64,000 nucleotides of DNA from assembly GCA_023362775.1 (NCBI GenBank), contig JALMGJ010000003.1, forward strand, positions 51,748,416 through 51,812,415, written 5' to 3'. The position numbers and the translations under genes are program-made. The notes under the pieces are model-generated. The model was not told the DNA's origin. It searched no databases and saw only the letters and a program-made list of their open reading frames with translations. Positions 12,304-25,273 of the stretch are shown here, piece by piece. The stretch is from Charina bottae. Taxonomy: Eukaryota > Chordata > Lepidosauria > Squamata > Charinaidae. Position 1 is the stretch's first letter, and each line of letters begins with the position of its first letter.

Positions 12304-12648
12304 CAGAGCTTTCCAAACTTTTCATATTGGTGACACACTTTTTAGACATGCATCATTTCGTGACACACTCTTACAGCAGGGCATCATTTCGTGACACACT
12401 CTTACAGCAGGGCACAAGGCAGGCACTAGGACCTGCGCGGAATCACAGCAGGTTTGGAGGCAGCAAGGCACAAGGCAGGCACTAGGACCTGTGTGGAATC
12501 ACAGCAGGTTTGGAGGCAGCAAGGCACAAGGCAGGCACTAGGACCTGTGTGGAATCCTGGCAGGGATCAGAGGCAGCAGCAGCCGCGACACACCCAGACA
12601 CTGCAGCCGACACACTAACGTGTCCGGACACACAGTTTGGAAAGGTAT
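12304..12648. mobile_element. hAT-like MITE with internal tandem repeats
   Basis: The left end CAGAGCTTTCCAAACTTTTC and right end cacagtttggaaagg are imperfect inverted repeats matching the element at 22317. The interior has a 31-bp unit (catcatttcgtgacacactc...) present twice and a 56-bp unit (ggcacaaggcaggcactagg...) starting at 12411, 12467 and 12523. No clear 8-bp target duplication remains. Non-autonomous. Confidence 0.65.
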
Positions 12649-14828
12649 GCCTTAACAACTAGACCACACTGGATCTTCTACATCAGAAGCTTTGCTGTAT
12701 ATTTTATTGCCTTCTTTAACTGGCCAGGATGGAAGGCAGGACCTTCCCTATTGTGACAACCAGGTTGTGGAACTCCTTATCTAGAGAGATATAGTTGGCT
12801 TTCTTTTTTTAAAAAAAACTTCTGGTCCTACTGAGCTTTTCATGTTGCCTGCTTTCTTATTTCTTTATCTGTTGTAATTATCCCATACTAGTTTTAGATT
12901 TTTTTAAAAAAAATATTGCTGGAACTGTGAATATAATTTTGAATCTATTCATAAAGACATATCTGGAAACAAGGCATGCAATTCTACTTTTTCCAAATTT
13001 TGTGGGAAAAGTAAAGGGTTATAAATGGAGACCACTATCATCTAGACACTTAATTAAATCATGTAAATAAGGTGGGATGACTGCACAATAAATCTTTGTC
13101 TGAAAGCAGCACATATTGAAGGTCTGTTCAGTTCTAATAGTGGGATGGTGGTGGTGGAAACAGAATAAACACTGCTGTAAAGTAACTTGTTTGTTATTTG
13201 TCTGCTTATTTTTTTAAAAAATGTACTGAACTTGAACTGGAACTTGACCTCCCTAATGCACAATTGGCTGAGTGTGGTTTTGCAACCAATACACTGCTGT
13301 GGGTGCTACAAGGCCACAGGCATTTGTTACAATGTCTTACCAAAGTGTTTTATCCATTGCTGTGATTTTAGCTTGATTCATATTCACTCTACAGTGGGGT
13401 AGATCACTTTCAATTTGCCATATCCAGGTTTTCCTTGGTGCCCTGCACTGAACTTTCCATCTATGGGGCCATGCTCTCCAGAGTAATTTGTATGGGCAGC
13501 AAACTGGACCCATTCAGCAAATGTGCCTAAACTATCTCAATCACCTTTTTTATATTTCATTGGCTATTGTGACAAATTATTAGTTGCCCACAGCAGCCGC
13601 TCTCAATGAAAAATACAAAAAAACTCTTCTAAAAGTTAATACTGAAGCATAATAAAACAATCAAATGAATAATACAGCTACTAAAATACAAGTAAGTAAA
13701 GCAACAGAGGTAACATTAATTTAAAAAAGTAATCCAATAGGACAGGATTTAGACCCATCATTATCTGCCACCTGCCATGTAATCAGGCTGTGGTTATTAA
13801 TAGATCTGGAAAGTACCAAATGGTACAGATAAAATGAGGACAATTTTGTCCCATTTACAAACTTTGGGCTCTCCTAATTCTTCCCATGTTTCTACACTCT
13901 TGGCCTATCTAAGTTATTCCTGGAAAACGTAGTTTTTCCTTAAGCTGCTGACCTTGCCCTTGAGAGCTTCACTTTCCCTTGGAGCCACCTGCAACCTATC
14001 CAGAGGCTTAGTACGAAAATGGTGAAGACAGAGAGCAGAGGTTCCCATCCCTCCTTCTACCACTGTTGCCTGCCACAGCTGTATAGAATAGCAATTGTCA
14101 TGCAAAGTTGTGGGAGAAAAGGAGAGATCTTGGGTGGACAATGTTTTGATGATTGGTCCCTAACACTGTATAGGAATAGGAGAATACAACTAATTCCTAA
14201 TTTGGGGAAGAAATAGTTCAAATTATTCTTAGGCATTCTGATGTGAATGTGATAATGGATCTCTCCCATCGCAGTTTAGGAAAATATGTGACTATGATGT
14301 GCTACCCATGTTCTTTTTCCAATACATTTGCAGATAGATAAAATCCATGGAAGCAGATAAAGTTTCCTGATAGTTAAGGCAAAAGAGTGCATGATGCTTG
14401 ATGTGAAAGTAGAGAGCAAATAAGAAGCTGATTTGACATGCACACAGTAAGGTGTATACAATGACCAGCAGTACAGCCAAAAACAAAAACATCCCACAAA
14501 TGAAAGATAAACCACCCACTCTTTGCAAAAGAAACTTTTGTAAGCTAAATTTTGTTCTTGTTGACTCTTGCCAGCAAATCCATAAATTCTCATGTGACCA
14601 CAGGCAGAGCACTTTTAACTTATCAATGCAGGGCTACAAAAACATACTGTGATACTAACACAGTGAAATAATACAAATATAAAGATTAGAGCTCTCCAAA
14701 CAGTACAGAAGCATTAAATCAAATATGCGTTACCATTTTAATTTTTTAAAAATATTTACTTCTGAAAATGAACTTTCAGGACTTACTTTTTGTTCAGTAT
14801 CTCCACCATGAAATCAGTCCTTTTATTC
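12649..14828. other. Unannotated stretch
   Basis: AT-rich sequence. Open frames near 14276-14612 on the minus strand and 13187-13402 on the plus strand are short, overlap in several frames and have no recognised domain. Confidence 0.45.
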
Positions 14829-15312
14829 AAGAGATATCACACTGACAACAAAGGTCTGCATAGTTGAAGCAATGGTATTCCCCGTAGTAACCTATGGCTG
14901 TGTAAGCTAGACCATAAGGAAGGCTGAGCGAAGGAAGATAGATGCTTTTGAACTGTGGTGTTGGAGGAAAATTCTGAGAGTGCCTTGGACTGCAAGAAGT
15001 TCAAACCAGTCCATACTCCAGGAAATAAAGCCAGACTGCTCACTTGAGGGAATGATATTAAAGGCAAAACTGAAGTACTTTGGCCACATAATGAGAAGAC
15101 AGGATACCCTGGAGAAGAAGCTGATGCTAGGGAAAGTGGAAGGCAAAAGGAAGAGGGGCCGACGAAGGGCAAGATGGATGGATGGTATTCTGGAGGTGAT
15201 GGACTCAACCATGGCGGAGCTGGGGATGGTGACGGCCGACAGGAAGCTCTGGCGTGGGCTGGTCCATGAAGTCATGAAGAGTCGGAAGCGACTGAACGAA
15301 TAAACAACAACA
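14829..15312 (+). mobile_element. BovB-like LINE 3' fragment, divergent subfamily (copy E1)
   Basis: Plus-strand fragment of the RTE C-terminal region. A frame of 107 codons (14980-15303) contains PWTARSSNQSILQEIKPDCS, LKAKLKYFGHIMRRQDTLEK and KRKRGRRRARWMDGI, then the stop and a short tail gactgaacgaataaacaaca. The upstream part is open in another frame with a stop replacing a tryptophan-context codon near 14907. It is clearly related to BovB copies A-C but differs throughout, and groups with E2 700 bp downstream. Confidence 0.85.
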
Positions 15313-15985
15313 ATTTAAGCCACTGACTCCAGCCCTCTGCTCAGTGCAAGAATCCATTTTTATTGTGTTCTTGGTATAAGCAACAATTCAAGCACTGATC
15401 ACGGCTGCTCAGGAGAATGATCTATATCCCCAAAGCAGGAAATGTATGATCTGGGCTGACAACAGAATTGTTCTGCACATACATAAATATGCACATTAGA
15501 TATTACATCCCTGACATTTTAAGGATGTGTAACCATTAGGAATTGGGTTCTTATACCATTAAAAGAAAGGTGGGCATTCCACCTTTCTATTTATTTCTTC
15601 TACTGGATACTTTTCAACATTAACACTTTGAGCTTGGCAAGCATAAATAGATCTAGCTCTAACTGAAATGTTTGTATCTGCTACACACACACACACACAT
15701 ACACGTCATATATAGAAATGGCAGGCTAGACAACTGTAGCCTAGACAGTGAAGTCAAGGAAACATTATACAAGGTGACAAAGGCATACCACTTCTAAATT
15801 GTTGCTAAGAAAACTACATGGATGTGACCATGAAATACCCAGGATTCAAAGTTGACTCAAAGGTGAATTTACGTATATATAATTAACACTTTTTAAACTA
15901 GGAACACAATATATAAATTGCAAACCATCTTAGCATAGTCAAAATGTCTCATATAATGCAATGAGAAGTAGAATTAGAAGGGGCC
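15313..15985. other. Spacer between two related LINE fragments
   Basis: Contains a (CA)n tract at about 15682-15702. The first 13 bp (atttaagccactg, 15313-15325) recur exactly at 15986-15998, just upstream of E2. Confidence 0.6.
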
Positions 15986-15998
15986 ATTTAAGCCACTG

Positions 15999-16584
15999 TC
16001 TAGGCGCAAAGATTACTGCAGATGCTGACTGCAGCCAGGAAATCAGAAGACGTCTACTTCTTGGGAGGAGAGCAATGGCAAATCTTGATACAATAGTTAA
16101 GAACAGAGACATCACACTGACAACAAAGGTCCGCATAGTTAAAGCAATGGTATTCCCTGTAGTAACCTATGGCTGTGAGAGCTGGACCATAAGGAAGGCT
16201 GAGCGAAGGAAGATAGATGCTTTTGAACTGTGGTGTTGGAGGAAAATTCTGAGAGTGCCTTGGACTGCAAGAAGATCAAACCAGTCCATACTCCAGGAAA
16301 TCAAGCCAGACTGCTCACTTGAGGGAATGATATTAAAGGCAAAACTGAAGTACTTCGGCCACATAATGAGAAGACAGGATACCCTGGAGAAGAAGCTGAT
16401 GCTGGGGAAGGTGGAGGGCAAAAGGAAGAGGGGCCGACCAAGGGCAAGATGGATGGATGATATTCTGGAGGTGATGGACTCGACCGTGGGGGAGCTGGGG
16501 ATGGTGACGGCCGACAGGAAGCTCTGGCGTGGGCTGGTCCATGAGGTCACGAGGAGTCGGAGACGACTGAACGAATAAACAACA
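15999..16584 (+). mobile_element. BovB-like LINE 3' fragment, divergent subfamily (copy E2)
   Basis: A continuous frame of the RTE C-terminal region runs to the natural stop at 16576-16578, followed by tail aaacaacaa. It includes the CSQEIRRRLLLGRRAMANLD block, SWTIRKAERRKIDAFELWCW and KRKRGRPRARWMDDI. E2 extends about 110 bp further 5' than E1 and the two agree closely in the shared part, so they belong to one subfamily. RT motifs are missing. The sequence atttaagccactg precedes it and follows E1. Confidence 0.85.
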
Positions 16585-16816
16585 ATCTGTAGAGTAAAAT
16601 TAAAATGCCTTGGAATATATGCAGTATTTTGCTCTGATCAGAAACAAGTACATACCCAGAGGTTAATATGAAGGTTTTTGGATTGTGACTACTAAGAATA
16701 CTTCAGTTCTGAAACACAGCTTCAAAGCTAAGCTTGAATATATTGGAGGTCTACTAGAAGTTCAGCCACATTGTATTCTTTCTGTGTATTCAGTTATCAT
16801 GTTTTTCTAGTGGTAG

Positions 16817-17137
16817 GTAAAGGTAAAGGTTTCCCCTGCACAGTCGTGTCCAACTCTAGGGGGCAGTGCTCATCTCCGTTTCTTAGCCGAAGAGCCAGCG
16901 CTGTCCGAAGACACTTCCGCGGTCATGTGGCCGGCATGACGCATGCGGAACACTGTTACCATCCCACGGAAGTGGTACCTATTTATCTACTTGCATTTGC
17001 ATGCTTTCAAATTGCTAGGTTGGCAAGAGCTGGGGCGAGTGCAGGAGCACACTCCGTCATGCGGCGCTCGGGTCTCATACCGCCAACCTTCCGATCGACA
17101 AGCCTGGCGTCTTAACCACTGAGCCATTGCGCCCCTC
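16817..17137 (-). mobile_element. tRNA-derived SINE with BovB-like tail (copy 1)
   Basis: Minus-strand SINE: tRNA-like head (gcaatggctcagtggttaag), conserved middle (atgcaaatgcaagtagataa region) and a tail that includes gagttggacacgactgtgca, which resembles a BovB 3' end, followed by ttacc units. It is flanked by the 13-bp duplication TTTCTAGTGGTAG at 16804-16816 and 17138-17150. Three more copies are in this window. Confidence 0.85.
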
Positions 17138-17150
17138 TTTCTAGTGGTAG

Positions 17151-17153
17151 ATT

Positions 17154-17188
<35 letters not shown>

Positions 17189-17282
17189 TTATATTGCATT
17201 ATTTAATTTTTTTTGCATTGTTAGCTGCCCAGAGTAACTATGTGGGTAGCCATACAAATAATTTAAATAAATAAATAAATTT
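17151..17282 (+). repeat. TTTA microsatellite and LINE-type 3' tail
   Basis: (ATTT)n at about 17154-17189 is followed by a short L2-like 3' end (agctgcccagagtaactatg ... gtagccatacaaat) and (AAAT)n at 17262-17281. Confidence 0.6.
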
Positions 17283-18030
17283 GGGGTGCAAACACATTCT
17301 TTTGCTCAGCACTCATCCTCTCTGGTCCAAAAATACTGAGCCAGCAGCACTGGGAAGGAAGACAGAATATTGTCTCCATTGCTGCAGAAGTAGGTGCCCT
17401 TTATTGAGTGGACATAAATATATACCCATCATATTATTCTCTTTCAACGTAAGCAATATTCAAAGTACAAGAAGGGTGGATGAAATAGTAAGCAAAAGCC
17501 AAAGAAATATACCTAAACCTAGTTTACATCCACACATTCACTATATCTCTCCGTACCTTTCTGTACAAGCAAACTGTCCTTCCATCTACGTATATATGAA
17601 TTGCCTTTTTTAATTTAAAGTTCTCACCTCCCTCTTTTTGAGGATTTCATCAGCTCCACCCAGCCACTACTTTCTCAGTCCTTCCCTTCCTTCGTCTGGA
17701 GTGAATTTCTCCAAAGTTTTTGAGAAAGATTTTGGCTTCTTTTTATTTTCATTGGTGAGGAAATTTGGGGGAAAGGGCAATTCTCCTTGGTTTTGCACTT
17801 TTTGCTGCCCCATGATGACAATCAGCAAGGTCTCTGCTATCTCCTGTACCATTTTTCCTGGACCAGAACATAAGGGGAACAGTAGTTTATGTAAAATCAT
17901 TTTCATGTATGCCCATCCAAGAAAACATGTCTTCAGAGAGCTTTGTGACTGGCACAAGAGGCATGGCAGCTATTTTTAAGGGGGAGGAAGAAGGGAGGAA
18001 ACCCTCTGGTCACCTAGCTGATTAAAATTA
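17283..18030. other. Unannotated stretch
   Basis: Two overlapping frames of about 110 codons on the plus strand (17281-17613, 17638-17979) lack recognised domains and alternate with an antisense frame; I see no support for a gene. Confidence 0.4.
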
Positions 18031-18381
18031 AGATTTATTTATTTATTTTCTATCCCGCCTTTATTATTTTTACAAATAACTCCAGGCGGTGAACATACCT
18101 AATACTCCTTCCTCCTCGTATTTTCCCCACAACAGCAACCCTGAGAGGTGAGTTGGGCTGGGAGAGAGTGACTGGCCCAAGGTCACCCAGCCGGCTTTCA
18201 TGCCTAAGGCGGGACTAGAACTCTCAGTCTCCTGGTTTCCTATTGGCTCCTTCCCAGGGCTGAGAGAGAGTGACTGGCCCAAGGCCACCCAGCCGGCTTT
18301 CATGCCTCAGGTGGGACTAGAACTCACAGACTCCTGGCTTCTAGCCCAGCACCTTAACCACTAGACCAAACTGGCCACCAA
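18031..18381 (-). mobile_element. tRNA-derived SINE with internal duplication, second copy
   Basis: Antisense relative of the SINE at 10201. It shows the same doubled B-box/cagtcactctc segment (ggctttcatgcctaaggcgg and ggctttcatgcctcaggtgg on the plus strand), the tctatcccgcctttatt tail at the left and the tRNA-like head at the right end (accactagaccaaactggcc). Confidence 0.75.
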
Positions 18382-19576
18382 CTCCCCTGATGAAGAAATG
18401 AAGAAATGCTCTCTTGTTTGGGGGGGTATTTTGTCTTTTTTGCTGGGGAAAAAGAAGCCCAGGCTGATAACCTGACCCAGCTATCATTAAAAGCCACAAC
18501 CTTTAACCTTAGAACAGGGGTGGGCAATTGATTTTTTCTACTTTGGAGCATATTCATGTAGGAATTAAACTGCAAGTTTCATCATATGACAATGCTAGGT
18601 AGACAGCAGGAAGGACCAGAGCCAAAATTCAAGGAAGACAACCATTCTCTCTCTTTCTAACATCCCCCCCTTTTTTTCCCATTTTCTTGTCTGCTGATTT
18701 TCCCTCTTTCTTTCTCATGCCCTCTTTACGTTCTCTTTTCCTTCTCATGTAACAGGCTGCCTTCTGCCAGGAGTTTGCCACTGGCCAGAAGTCTGATTTG
18801 TTTGCCAATGGCTTTTCAAATTAGGTTGAAAGATGCTCTGTTCTTGGCAAGCTTGGGCAAGAGGGCTATTCCGACAGTCTTAGTCTCATTTATAAAGAAA
18901 TATCATTTCTTGATTTTATTCTTTCCTTTTAACACAGACATTTTAAGAAACACATACAAGCAGAAATGGCTGCTGATGCTAGAATTTCTTTGTGCAAAAA
19001 AACAACTGCAGTTTCTGGATATAGATACAGTAGCAAGGTAGGTTGGGGATCAAATGTTGAGTAAATCTCTTTGAATGAGAGTGAAATAGTTTGAGCAAAT
19101 CCAGGAAAAGATTAATTCGGGGGTGGGAGGGCGGCAAAAGGCTGGGAGGCTACACAAACATTTAGAAAGTTTTCAACATGTGGAGGTTAGCTCAACACTA
19201 GCTTTTATTTAAGAACTGAATAAACATGTACAAACATTGCAACATCTGACTTCTTGTGACACCAAGGGCAACTGTCTACCGCAGCTGCGTTCCCTTTCCT
19301 AAAAACACTATTGTGTTTCTTTTCAAGACTGCACAGTTCTTCCGTGTGCAGGAATATGTTCAGTCTTTGGAGAGAGGGAGAACAATGTGATTTCATGAAT
19401 GAATACCTGAAAGTAGACCAGCCTAATATAACTGAAATGAATCTGACTTGTGGACTAGAAAAGACTTGAGTTGGGATCTTGGAAAGCACTTTGTTTATGC
19501 TCATGGACAGTTTTCCAGTAACTAAGATTTCCATGTTTAAAAGCAGGCATGTGGGATGAATTGCTGAAATTGCTGA
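18382..19576. other. Unannotated stretch
   Basis: Pyrimidine-rich runs near 18640-18720. The 124-codon minus-strand frame at 19205-19579 has no recognised domain. Confidence 0.4.
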
Positions 19577-20630
19577 CATTTTACATTGTTAGGCACCATC
19601 AGGTTGTATCTGACTGCTGGTGATTGTATTGACAAATGTACTCCATCTTAACCCATCTCCAGTGCCAATCTGCAGCTCTTCCAAAGACATTCCCATCCAT
19701 CCACCTAATTTGTTGCCTTCCTCTACTTTGCTTAAGTATAGTCATTTCTTGTCATCATCAGCTGCTCATATCACATCCCCACGGTATCTGAGCTTCTGTT
19801 TGCTAATCATCTCCTCAAGGGAGCAGTCAATCTTTATTTCATTCAGGACCAACTAATTGTAATCCATGGTACTCTTTGTAACCACCTCCAAATCCATAAC
19901 CTCCAAAGGTTTATCTTTCCCCCCCCTCTCCCTTTTTCTCAGTTTCTAGGTTTCACAGTCATTCATCATCATTGTAAAAAAACATTGCTTTAACTCTTCT
20001 GATCTATGTTGTTTCAGAAATATCCCCATCCTTTATGAGCCTGTATATGTTTGTCACTTTCTTCTTCCATAAGATTAATCTCATGTTTACTTCTCCAGCA
20101 TATTGTGCATCTCTATCCTCAAACTCAAAACAAAATTACCACCTTCATTTCTTGACTGTCAGTTGTGAATTCACAAAGCATTTACATTGACATTATACTT
20201 ACAGTATCTTCTTAATATTTACCATTAATCCCAATTTTTCACTTTCTATTTTTACTTTCCTAATGAGCTCTCCTAAATCTTTACTTTCTGTTAACAAAAT
20301 AGTGTTGTCTGCATATTTCAATTTGCTATTGTTTCATCTTCCAATTTGGAATTCCAGCTGTCATCCCTTCCAAAGCTGCCTTTCTTATAATATATTCACT
20401 GCACATGTTATACAGATATGAGAACAATATACATCCTTCTCTTTCTCCCTTCATTATTCTGAATCTTGGTTTCTTACAGTTGGTTCTTGTTCATTGTAAA
20501 GATTTGATCTACACCTTCAAAGGACTTGCTGAAGTTAATAATGCAAGGGAAAACCTGCTACTTGCATTATGTTGGTCTCTGCCTTATCCATTTTATATTA
20601 GCTGCCTAATTTCTTAGATTATATAATGAT
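19577..20630 (-). mobile_element. Old, decayed RTE-type LINE
   Basis: Translated in pieces on the minus strand this shows RTE landmarks. An ILNEIKIDCSLEEMI-like piece lies near 19820-19860. A KYADNTILLTESKDL piece (motif C, with N in place of the second D) lies near 20290-20330. A YIIRKAALEGM-like piece lies near 20370-20400. Many stops and indels separate them. It is much more diverged than the BovB copies and is a separate, older RTE insertion. Confidence 0.65.
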
Positions 20631-21150
20631 CAGTGAACAGGGAGTCTTTAAAGGGAGAATTGACATTTCCTTGTAGTCTTTTCAATTAATACTAGTAGCA
20701 TTTTTAGATGAAGCTTTGAAGCATTACACATGGAATTTTACAAGAAATTAAGGAAGATAATGACAACTTCCGCAGATAACTCTTGCATTTCCTGACCGCT
20801 TCTTCCAATTTTCCTGGAGAAAATCAATCTATGTGGTTGCTAATAGTAGATGCTGACTTTATGGCACATATTCAAATAAAATCTTCCAAATTACTTTTTT
20901 CTTGCCAAAAAAAAGAGTGGTTAAAGGAGAAAAAAAGATGGAATAGCTCCACAATGCCTTTGTGGTTGGTAGGCAGGGTATGAAGGGAGGGGGGGATAAC
21001 ATGAACAACTACAGTGGACCCAGACATGTATATATATATATATTGTTTTTTTTTATTCATGAGACTAAATTTAATCTGTTAAAATATAATCCTGAGAGTG
21101 GGTTTAGTATTTTGGGTTTCTCCTTGTGCTCTGTTTGATGGCTACTGATT
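20631..21150. other. Unannotated stretch with a TA run
   Basis: A (TA)n run lies at about 21029-21043. Nothing else was recognised. Confidence 0.4.
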
Positions 21151-21563
21151 TCAATGGAAGAGAGAGAGAGAATTACATTGACCTAGGATGCAGTGAGGAA
21201 AAATAAAGGAACAGGGCAGGACCAAATAGACATTCTGGTCCTGGCCTTCAACAAAAAAGAAAAAAGAAAAAGGGGGGGGAGGAATAAGAAAAGCTATGTA
21301 AATAAATATGAAACAAAAAAATTTTTCGTGAAGGAAACTGGAAGTATTTTAAAACTCTATAATATATGTTGTCATTTATTCTTTCAAAAATTTTTTTAAT
21401 TTCTTTCTTTCTGTCTTTCTTTTTACTTTTTATTGTCCTTTTTTGTATGTAAAGATGTTTGAAATGTAAATATGTTGTGCACATTGTAAGTATATGTATA
21501 ATTGTTTATATGTGTTTAATATATATTTTAAATAATAAAATGTATATAATTAAAAAAAAAACA
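21150..21563 (+). repeat. Possible LINE 3' end with A-tail
   Basis: A T-rich 3' UTR-like segment runs into an AATAATAAAATG signal-like motif and a short poly-A at 21551-21560. The layout resembles an L1 3' end, but no ORF2 domain is recognisable. Confidence 0.3.
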
Positions 21564-22308
21564 ATCTAAAAAGACCTTGGTGCTTGGAGCAGCCTATCCA
21601 AAAACATCCTTAACTGAAGAAAGCCTTGGAACCATGCCACCTGCCCTGTCTCTTTAGTCTTTTCTGTGCCATGTCTTACATTTGCGTTCTGCTGAAAATG
21701 TTTTAGTATCATGCAGGATGCACCCAACTCTTAATCTTCATGCCTGAGTTGGTAGGGGTTAGGATAACCCACCAGGGTGCTCTTCGTTCACCCCTACCAG
21801 GGAGAGGAGTGTTACTGGTGGGAAGGGTTTTGACATGCCTGAGGTAGAAATTATTACTACTGGAACTGGCATAGCTACACCCCTTGTTGGTTTCAGTGTG
21901 GTGGATTGTACATAGCCCCTTATGTGCTGTCTTCTGCCTTGGCCAGCTGGAGCTGACAGAGTTGGAGACAGGGTAGATTTACTCTACTTTCTCACTGGCC
22001 CATCCAAGATTGCCACTGGAGGAAGAGAAAGCCAAGCCTACACATGAAATATTTCTACTATGTTGAGAATCTGTGTAGGAATGTGTGTAGGAGAAAAACA
22101 ACAAAGGGAAAGCAAAAGGGGAAACTTCTTCTATAGTTCTCCCCTCAAATGTGCATATTCAGCTCATTCTCTTCATAACTGAATAAGTAATAAAAGGCAG
22201 ATTCAGCTACAGCCACTGGTTGCAGGAAAACTCAGGTTGATGAGTAGCTTTCAAGACTGTTATCTGCACTGAAACAATTGGGGAAGTGTGTGAATTAAAC
22301 TTTACATA
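21564..22308. other. Unannotated stretch
   Basis: No recognised feature. Confidence 0.4.
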
Positions 22309-22316
22309 CAATAAAG

Positions 22317-22587
22317 CAGAGCTTTCCAAACTCTGTGTGGCGACACAAAAGTGTGTTGCCACACACAGTCTGGTGTGTCGCCACACAACCCGGAAGCGCT
22401 GATCATCATCAGCGCTTCTGGGTTTTCCCGCGGCGACACACCAACCGCGGCGCGCAAAAACATGAAAGCGGCAGCAGCGCTTCCAGGTTTTTGCGTGCTG
22501 CCGCAATAGCGGCACTTCCGGGTTTTCCCGTGGCGACACACCAACGGCGGTTGGTGTGTCGCTGCGGGAAAACTTTGGAAAGCCCTG
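22317..22587. mobile_element. hAT-type MITE
   Basis: The 271-bp element has inverted ends CAGAGCTTTCCAAACT / actttggaaagccctg and is flanked by the 8-bp duplication CAATAAAG (22309-22316 and 22588-22595), as expected for hAT transposons. The interior is rich in short inverted motifs (ggtgtgtcgcc, cacttccgggttttcc) and has no transposase frame. Confidence 0.9.
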
Positions 22588-22595
22588 CAATAAAG

Positions 22596-25024
22596 TAATG
22601 ACCATTAACTTACTGTCACAGCCAAATTGAATTTGAATGCAGTCAATGTGCCCGTATTTTGATTTGTAAATAACTGCTGGTTGTGTTGCGCAGATACGAC
22701 AGCAAGAAAAACCTTCAGAGCAATGAGACATCAGCAATCTGGTGCCCACTAGCCAGCTGAACAACAGTCAAGTGGAGAAAGCGCCATATTACATTGAACA
22801 GACACAGATCAAACCCCTAGGAGTATCAGATCTGGGCTGCAAAAATACAGACAGCCAACAGAGGGCAGGAACAAGCTACACAAAACTCCCTGACAGCTAG
22901 TTGTCATCTGAAATTTTGCAACTTAGATCTCCCTATCTCATTTGATTATCTGGCTGGTGGGGACCAGATTTCCCACTGTTAGTTATTCTCAGTGGGTTGT
23001 TAGGTGCAACCCAACTGAAGAAAGTTGGCTTTCTATTGCCATTAGATGTTTTAAAAAACAGTAATCTTGAATAATATCACTGGGAATGAGCAAGGGCAGA
23101 CTTTTTCTTAGCAACTCTCCTTCAAAAGGATGGGAAGAAGCCAGTGATCTGCAAGATGCTTAATGGAAGAGGGATGCCTTGCTCTTTTCCTCTTCCTTCT
23201 AGCATAACTGCTGAAAATTAGTGGGAAGGAAACAAAACAGAAGCATCATGCACGTTTCTCAATGTGGAACGTATGTAAGAAAGAGAGGGGTGTGTATGAA
23301 AGACTGTACACAATTCTATATGAATGTGTGTGCAGATGTGCAGCAAATCTGGCAATATGGGTGGGCCTCAAGGCTGAAATTGTGGCTCATTCATACTTTA
23401 GGAGATCTGCTTTGGGATTGTTTTTAATATTGAAAAAGTGGGACAGAAACTTTTATAAATAAAATGCACAAGATCACGTGTAAAGGCATAAACAATGTAA
23501 ATGTCCTGTATTGTGAACATTTTTTTCCTGAGATATAGAGAACTTTTGCAATACATACTAGCTTGACAAGACAAAAAATAATTTTCCTGGTCTGTAATCT
23601 TTAAATACAAGTAAATAATTACATCCATATGAATCTACATCCTCTTCTCACATATGCACATGTACACACATTCACTGTTGAGTTATTTTATTTGATTAAA
23701 CTTAAGAGATGTGGCAAGACAGTGATAATATTGTGATAATACTGTTAGACATCCTGGATTAACTGCAGGTTGATACTTTAAGGTAACCTTTTCCAACCTC
23801 CTGTTCTCCAGATGTTTTGGATAAAAACTCCCATCATCCCTAGCCAAAAGCCATGCTGGATGGGGTGGATTAGAGTTTATTCCACAACATGGAGAAGAAG
23901 GTTGCAGATTTAGGGAAAATCTGTGGATCTTTAGGTCTTGGTGGGAAGGCTGGGGCTTATTTTGGACATCCAGTGGTTTCAACCAGATGTCCAAAGTAGG
24001 CCTTAAAAAACCCAGAATCCCAAATCCATTAAGAAAAAACAACAGTCTGTTGTTGCTGGAGTTCATTAGCGATTCTACCTTACATCCCCCAGAAGCATTT
24101 TACGGGGAACACTGCAGATCCACAAAGCACAGAAAATGTTCCAAAGTGGAAAATGGAAAGATAATCTTTTTGCCTGCACATATAAGAAAGCACATTCATC
24201 CTTTTATAAAGTTCAAACTGTAAGCAGATGATACAGGGTTTCCTTGTTTGCTGTTCCAGATCCAAAACACTCTTCCAGAAATTAGTTTGTTCTCCCCGCC
24301 ATCCAGAAAAAAAAATGCTTTCACTTGATTACATTGATGTTCAGATGCTGCTAAGCTTACTGGAGGCTTTTCTTTCTTTTTAAAAGGTTTCATATACTAG
24401 AAACAATCATCAGTCTGAAAACCAAGCTTTGTGGCTATAAAGCAGACACATTATTTCTCCAACAGTACTGAAGGAAGCACCATCACTGCTTTTGGGAAGA
24501 GAGTTTATCATCACCCACTAGACAATTTGCAGTTTTTTAAAGAACAGACTTTGGACCAAAGCAGAAGGAGAATCTATGATCTTATAAAAATAGGAAGACA
24601 TTTTAAAGGAGTCCTTTAAAATTAAAGAACAGAGTATCATCTGACACCAAGAAGCTGCCTTGGTTTTCTGGGAACAGCTGGTTTCTTTTCACATCTGCAA
24701 ACACCCAATAGCTTTTGTTTTTAAAGATACAAGTTACAGATTTGCAAGTTTTATTACCTAGACATGCCTTTATGCTCTAATCTATTTCAAAGCCTTTTGG
24801 GGGAGGCAAAGATATAACCAGTGAAGGAAAGCAGGAGGCATCCTTCATCTATTTTTCAACATGCCAGAATGTCCTACATTTTAGTACTATTGTAGCCATT
24901 ATGGGGAGCTTTTTCTGGTAATGGGATTTCTTTGTCATTGCTCATTATTCAGTATATTCATAATAAAAAACAATTATAGCTATGTTGATTCATTGGGGAA
25001 AAGATCCAAAATCCATAGCTGAGT
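22596..25024. other. Unannotated stretch
   Basis: A segment near 23785-23870 (ccaacctcctgttctccaga ... cccatcatccctagcc) resembles one end of an old hAT-type repeat. Otherwise no domain, RNA gene or tandem repeat was recognised. Confidence 0.4.
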
Positions 25025-25033
25025 GATACCTCT

Positions 25034-25264
25034 TTTTTTTTTAATCCATTCAACCGTGTCCGATTCTCAGAGACTGCCTGCATACGTCCCTGCAGTTTTC
25101 TTGGCAAGGTTCTTCAGAAGTGGTTTGCCATTGCCTCCTTCCTAGGGTTGAGAGAAAGTGACTGGCCCAAGATCACCCAGCTCGCTTCATGTATAAGGTG
25201 TGGCTAGAACTCACAGTCTCCCAGTTTCTAGCCTGATGCCTCAACCACTACACCAAACTGGCTC
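25034..25264 (-). mobile_element. Sauria-type SINE with BovB-like tail
   Basis: Minus-strand SINE with head gagccagtttggtgtagtgg, the cactttctctcaaccctagg block, ccacttctgaagaaccttgc and a tail containing gagaatcggacacggttgaa, which resembles the BovB 3' end. A poly-T run at the left is the A-tail. It is flanked by GATACCTCT (25025-25033) and GGTACCTCT (25265-25273), a 9-bp duplication with one change. Confidence 0.8.
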
Positions 25265-25273
25265 GGTACCTCT

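Noticed and set aside
17281..17979. Two adjacent frames of 110 and 113 codons as exons
   Set aside because: No domain and no splice-site pattern that joins them; the antisense strand is also open over much of it.
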